Below, piece after piece: positions 63,245 to 64,000 of a stretch of DNA of 64,000 nt. Position numbers and translations under genes: made by a program. The notes under the pieces are model-generated. The model made no database searches, was not told where the DNA came from, and saw only the letters and a program-made list of their open reading frames with translations. Source of the stretch: Lepidostoma basale (Eukaryota; Arthropoda; Insecta; Trichoptera; Lepidostomatidae); assembly GCA_022606425.2 (NCBI GenBank), contig JAHDVF020000751.1, forward strand, positions 444,501 through 508,500. The letters are read 5' to 3'. How positions within the stretch are numbered: the stretch's first letter is position 1; each line of letters starts with the position of its first letter.

Positions 63245-63960
63245 AACAAATAACTTCTTCTTTTTCTTCTTCTGCTTTATTTAGGACTGTGTTCTGTTAT
63301 TTCTCGGAGCCTGTTCCTGGGATACAGATCCAACTGTCTCGCCATCTTTTAGGTGGTCTTCCTGCCGATCGATTTCCTGTTGGTACTTTATTTGCGGCTA
63401 TATTTATCACTCTTTCAGAACATGCTCTTTCCACATGATCTCTCCAGTAGCGTCTTCTCAGTCTTCCCATCGCATGACATCTTCCACATTGCAGATCTTT
63501 CTTATTTCAGAATTTCTTATTCTGTCTTGATCGGAGAGTCTTCATTTCTGTGGTTCTTAGGAGACTTTTTGTTCTGATGGTGTCAGCTCTCGTTTCTATT
63601 CCATATGTCATTATAGGACGTACGCATGTTTTGTAGATTCGAATTTTGCTCTCCTTTAGCATATTTTTATTTTTTCCAAACAGCATTCGTCAAGCAGCCA
63701 GCCACAACGGTGGCCGTGTTTGTTAGTTCACTTACTTCTCCGTAGAGGTCACTGCTGCTTGATACATCAAGACTTAAGTACTTGAAATGCATCACTTGTT
63801 CTATTATTTTATTATCTAATGCAAGCTTGCATCGTACTGGTTGCCCTGGAAAACAAATAACAAGTGTTTTAAATAGTTTTATGTTAGTCATTTCAAGTGT
63901 ACAGAGTTTGTTTTTTTCCATTTAAATTCTTGTATTTTCTTTCACTATCACACATCTAAC
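63245..63960 (-). mobile_element. LINE family I 3' fragment with GAA tail
   Basis: Reverse strand: NIKLFKTLVICFPGQPVRCK, EQVMHFKYLSLDVSSSSDLY, TATVVAGCLTNAVWKK, then in other frames TCVRPIMTYGIETRADTIR-like and GRPPKRW-like stretches; CTTCTTTTTCTTCTTCTGC at the tail. Extends to within 40 bp of the window end. Confidence 0.75.
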
Positions 63961-64000
63961 TAGGTTATCATATGCATTATTTCTCACCACTTGCAAACAA

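Overview
The window looks like nuclear DNA of an insect, most likely a moth or butterfly (inference from AT-rich sequence, many short exons with GT-AG introns, and the mix of retrotransposon tails). It is not bacterial: there are no operons, and most open frames are decayed transposon fragments.

The main host gene lies on the + strand from about 15.9 to 51.4 kb. I assembled it by hand as 22 coding exons. Every junction is GT-AG, every phase matches, and the coding length is 3,687 nt (1,228 residues plus stop). The protein has an acidic N-terminal half with a CxxC...CxxC module, about 20 C2H2 or C2HC zinc fingers (residues ~346-1131, many split by introns), an acidic linker in exon 11 and an acidic C-terminal tail. 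It is probably a DNA-binding transcriptional regulator; I do not recognise a gene name.

Three smaller pieces of possible host genes are visible. Two are coding exons on the - strand (1068-1347 and 12963-13062), each with a hydrophobic segment and each ending in phase 1. They may be alternative or successive exons of one small membrane protein that runs off the left edge. The third is a short first coding exon (57692-57718, +) of a gene whose remainder is not recognised in the window.

Most other recognisable sequence is repetitive. One LINE family (here 'family A', RTE-like C-terminus, TTAG, TTTG or unresolved tails) has more than 30 fragments. Other LINE 3' ends carry GATTT, GAA, GAT, GAAT or ATT tails. 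There are tRNA-derived SINEs, a short element that shares the family A 3' end, mariner-like and pogo/Tigger-like DNA transposon remnants, and a hairpin-headed family ('HP') with 12-15 bp target duplications and permuted copies. Several short motifs resemble the hammerhead ribozyme cores known from Penelope-like elements.

The introns hold the most unusual structures. Intron 12 carries a 48-bp tandem repeat built from splice-site-like sequence, which recurs at the start of intron 14. Intron 20 carries a 1.6-kb, 24-bp minisatellite that stays open in frame with the last zinc finger. Intron 19 is mostly a LINE tail that begins at the splice donor. At 58-60 kb a large inverted repeat holds a small TIR element in one arm and the empty site in the other.

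Stretches with nothing recognised: 46-394, 714-1067, 3226-3659, 6959-7227, 7391-7820, 8076-9099, 12406-12962, 13151-13524, 14721-15910, 38956-39399, 53736-54234, 55085-57440 (apart from a repeat fragment near 56360-56460), 57719-57969 and much of the remaining AT-rich intron sequence.
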